Below are positions 63,639 through 64,000 of a DNA stretch of 64,000 nucleotides, piece by piece (position 1 is the stretch's first letter; the number at the start of each line of letters is the position of its first letter). The position numbers and the translations under genes are program-made. The notes under the pieces are model-generated. The model saw only the letters and a program-made list of their open reading frames with translations. It was not told the origin of the DNA and searched no databases. Origin of the DNA: Falsiroseomonas stagni DSM 19981 (GTDB taxonomy: Bacteria; Pseudomonadota; Alphaproteobacteria; Acetobacterales; Acetobacteraceae); NCBI RefSeq assembly GCF_900114315.1, contig NZ_FOSQ01000001.1:1199718-1263717 (forward strand), in the 5' to 3' direction.

Positions 63639-64000
63639 TGCTCCGTGGCATCATCGTGGCACTCAGCCTGCTGATCGCGCTGCCGGCGGCCGCGCAGCAG
63701 GAGGAACAGGCCCTCGTCGACCGGGCGACGCTCGCGGTGCAGGAACTGATGTCGACCGGGGAGAATACGGCCGATGCGCTGAGCTTCCTGCGCCGGTCGC
63801 GCGCCGTCATGGTCTGCCCGCGGCTGTTCCGCGCCGGCTTCATCCTGGGGGGTGAGGGCGGGTCCTGCGTGCTGGTCGGGCGGGACGGGGCCGGGTCCTG
63901 GTCCTCGCCGGCCTTCTACACGGTGGGGTCGGGCAGCGTCGGCCTGCAGATCGGCGTGCAGGACGCCATGGTCATCATGATGATCATGACGGATCGCGGC
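63639..64000 (+). CDS. SYLF/Ysc84 lipid-binding domain protein (3' end beyond the window)
   Basis: Open frame of 120 codons reaching the right edge. A signal peptide (GIIVALSLLIALPAAAQ) precedes a mature part with RSRAVMVCPRLFRAGFILG, GSCVLVGRDGAGSWSSPAFY and GLQIGVQDAMVIMMIMTDRG, the start of the SYLF domain that binds phosphoinositides or other lipids in eukaryotes. A very strong ribosome-binding site, GGAGGAGG, lies at 63625-63632. The role of the bacterial family is poorly known. Confidence 0.88.

Overview
The window is a very GC-rich bacterial chromosome segment with GC-rich third codon positions. The gene set points to an alphaproteobacterium, most likely an Acetobacteraceae relative (Roseomonas-like): HdaA next to ppk/ppx, an EipB-type envelope protein, an AroK-AroB fusion divergent from xerD, a bolA / J-protein / cobS / cobT block, MmcB, an Atm1-type exporter and HldE. 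The family assignment is inferred from gene content and order. No tRNA, rRNA or CRISPR array was seen.

Layout. 1-2963 (-): a large STAND-like P-loop NTPase with TPRs, cut by the left edge. 3291-7725 (+): hdaA, ppk, ppx (replication control and polyphosphate). 7734-8842: a hairpin repeat, a PIN toxin/antitoxin pair and a second, orphan antitoxin. 8930-10869 (-): a clearly AT-richer two-gene island coding for a three-Cys-motif protein and its TcmP partner; a stand-alone transposase-derived gene follows it. 11826-20051: rnd, aspS, eipB-like, acyltransferase, L-asparaginase, thioesterase, MATE pump. 20155-25625: exported hydrolase, a gene remnant, a sugar-acid catabolic operon (IlvD/Edd dehydratase, SDR, FAH hydrolase) and small proteins. 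25810-26712: a low-GC orphan membrane protein. 26851-33116 (-): UxaA-type hydrolyase and a YhaN/YhaO (SbcCD-like) pair.

33217-40615 is a mixed metabolic and small-protein region (HD hydrolase, DUF3297, GH99-like, DUF3592, YcgN, DapA-like lyase, cupin, EamA, YgjP, SDR). 40615-40714 is a MITE-like inverted-repeat element. 40724-49200: xerD, aroKB fusion, DUF2889, bolA, J-protein, cobS, cobT and a phytase-like esterase. 49201-54790: a histidine-kinase-like protein without its phospho-accepting His, rpmB, Atm1-type ABC exporter, Nudix, Rrf2, mmcB. 54965-64000: hldE, a strongly structured repeat, a PP-type phosphatase, two tandem degenerate EAL-like proteins, an ABC-2 transporter, a GH1 enzyme, a histidine phosphatase and a SYLF protein cut by the right edge.

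Most of the window is compact housekeeping DNA, with ATGA overlaps within operons and convergent genes that abut or overlap by a few bases. The best candidates for poorly described biology are the tcm/tcmP island, the N-terminally hydrophobic STAND-TPR protein, the degenerate EAL pair, the His-less kinase and the two IR-bounded non-coding elements.
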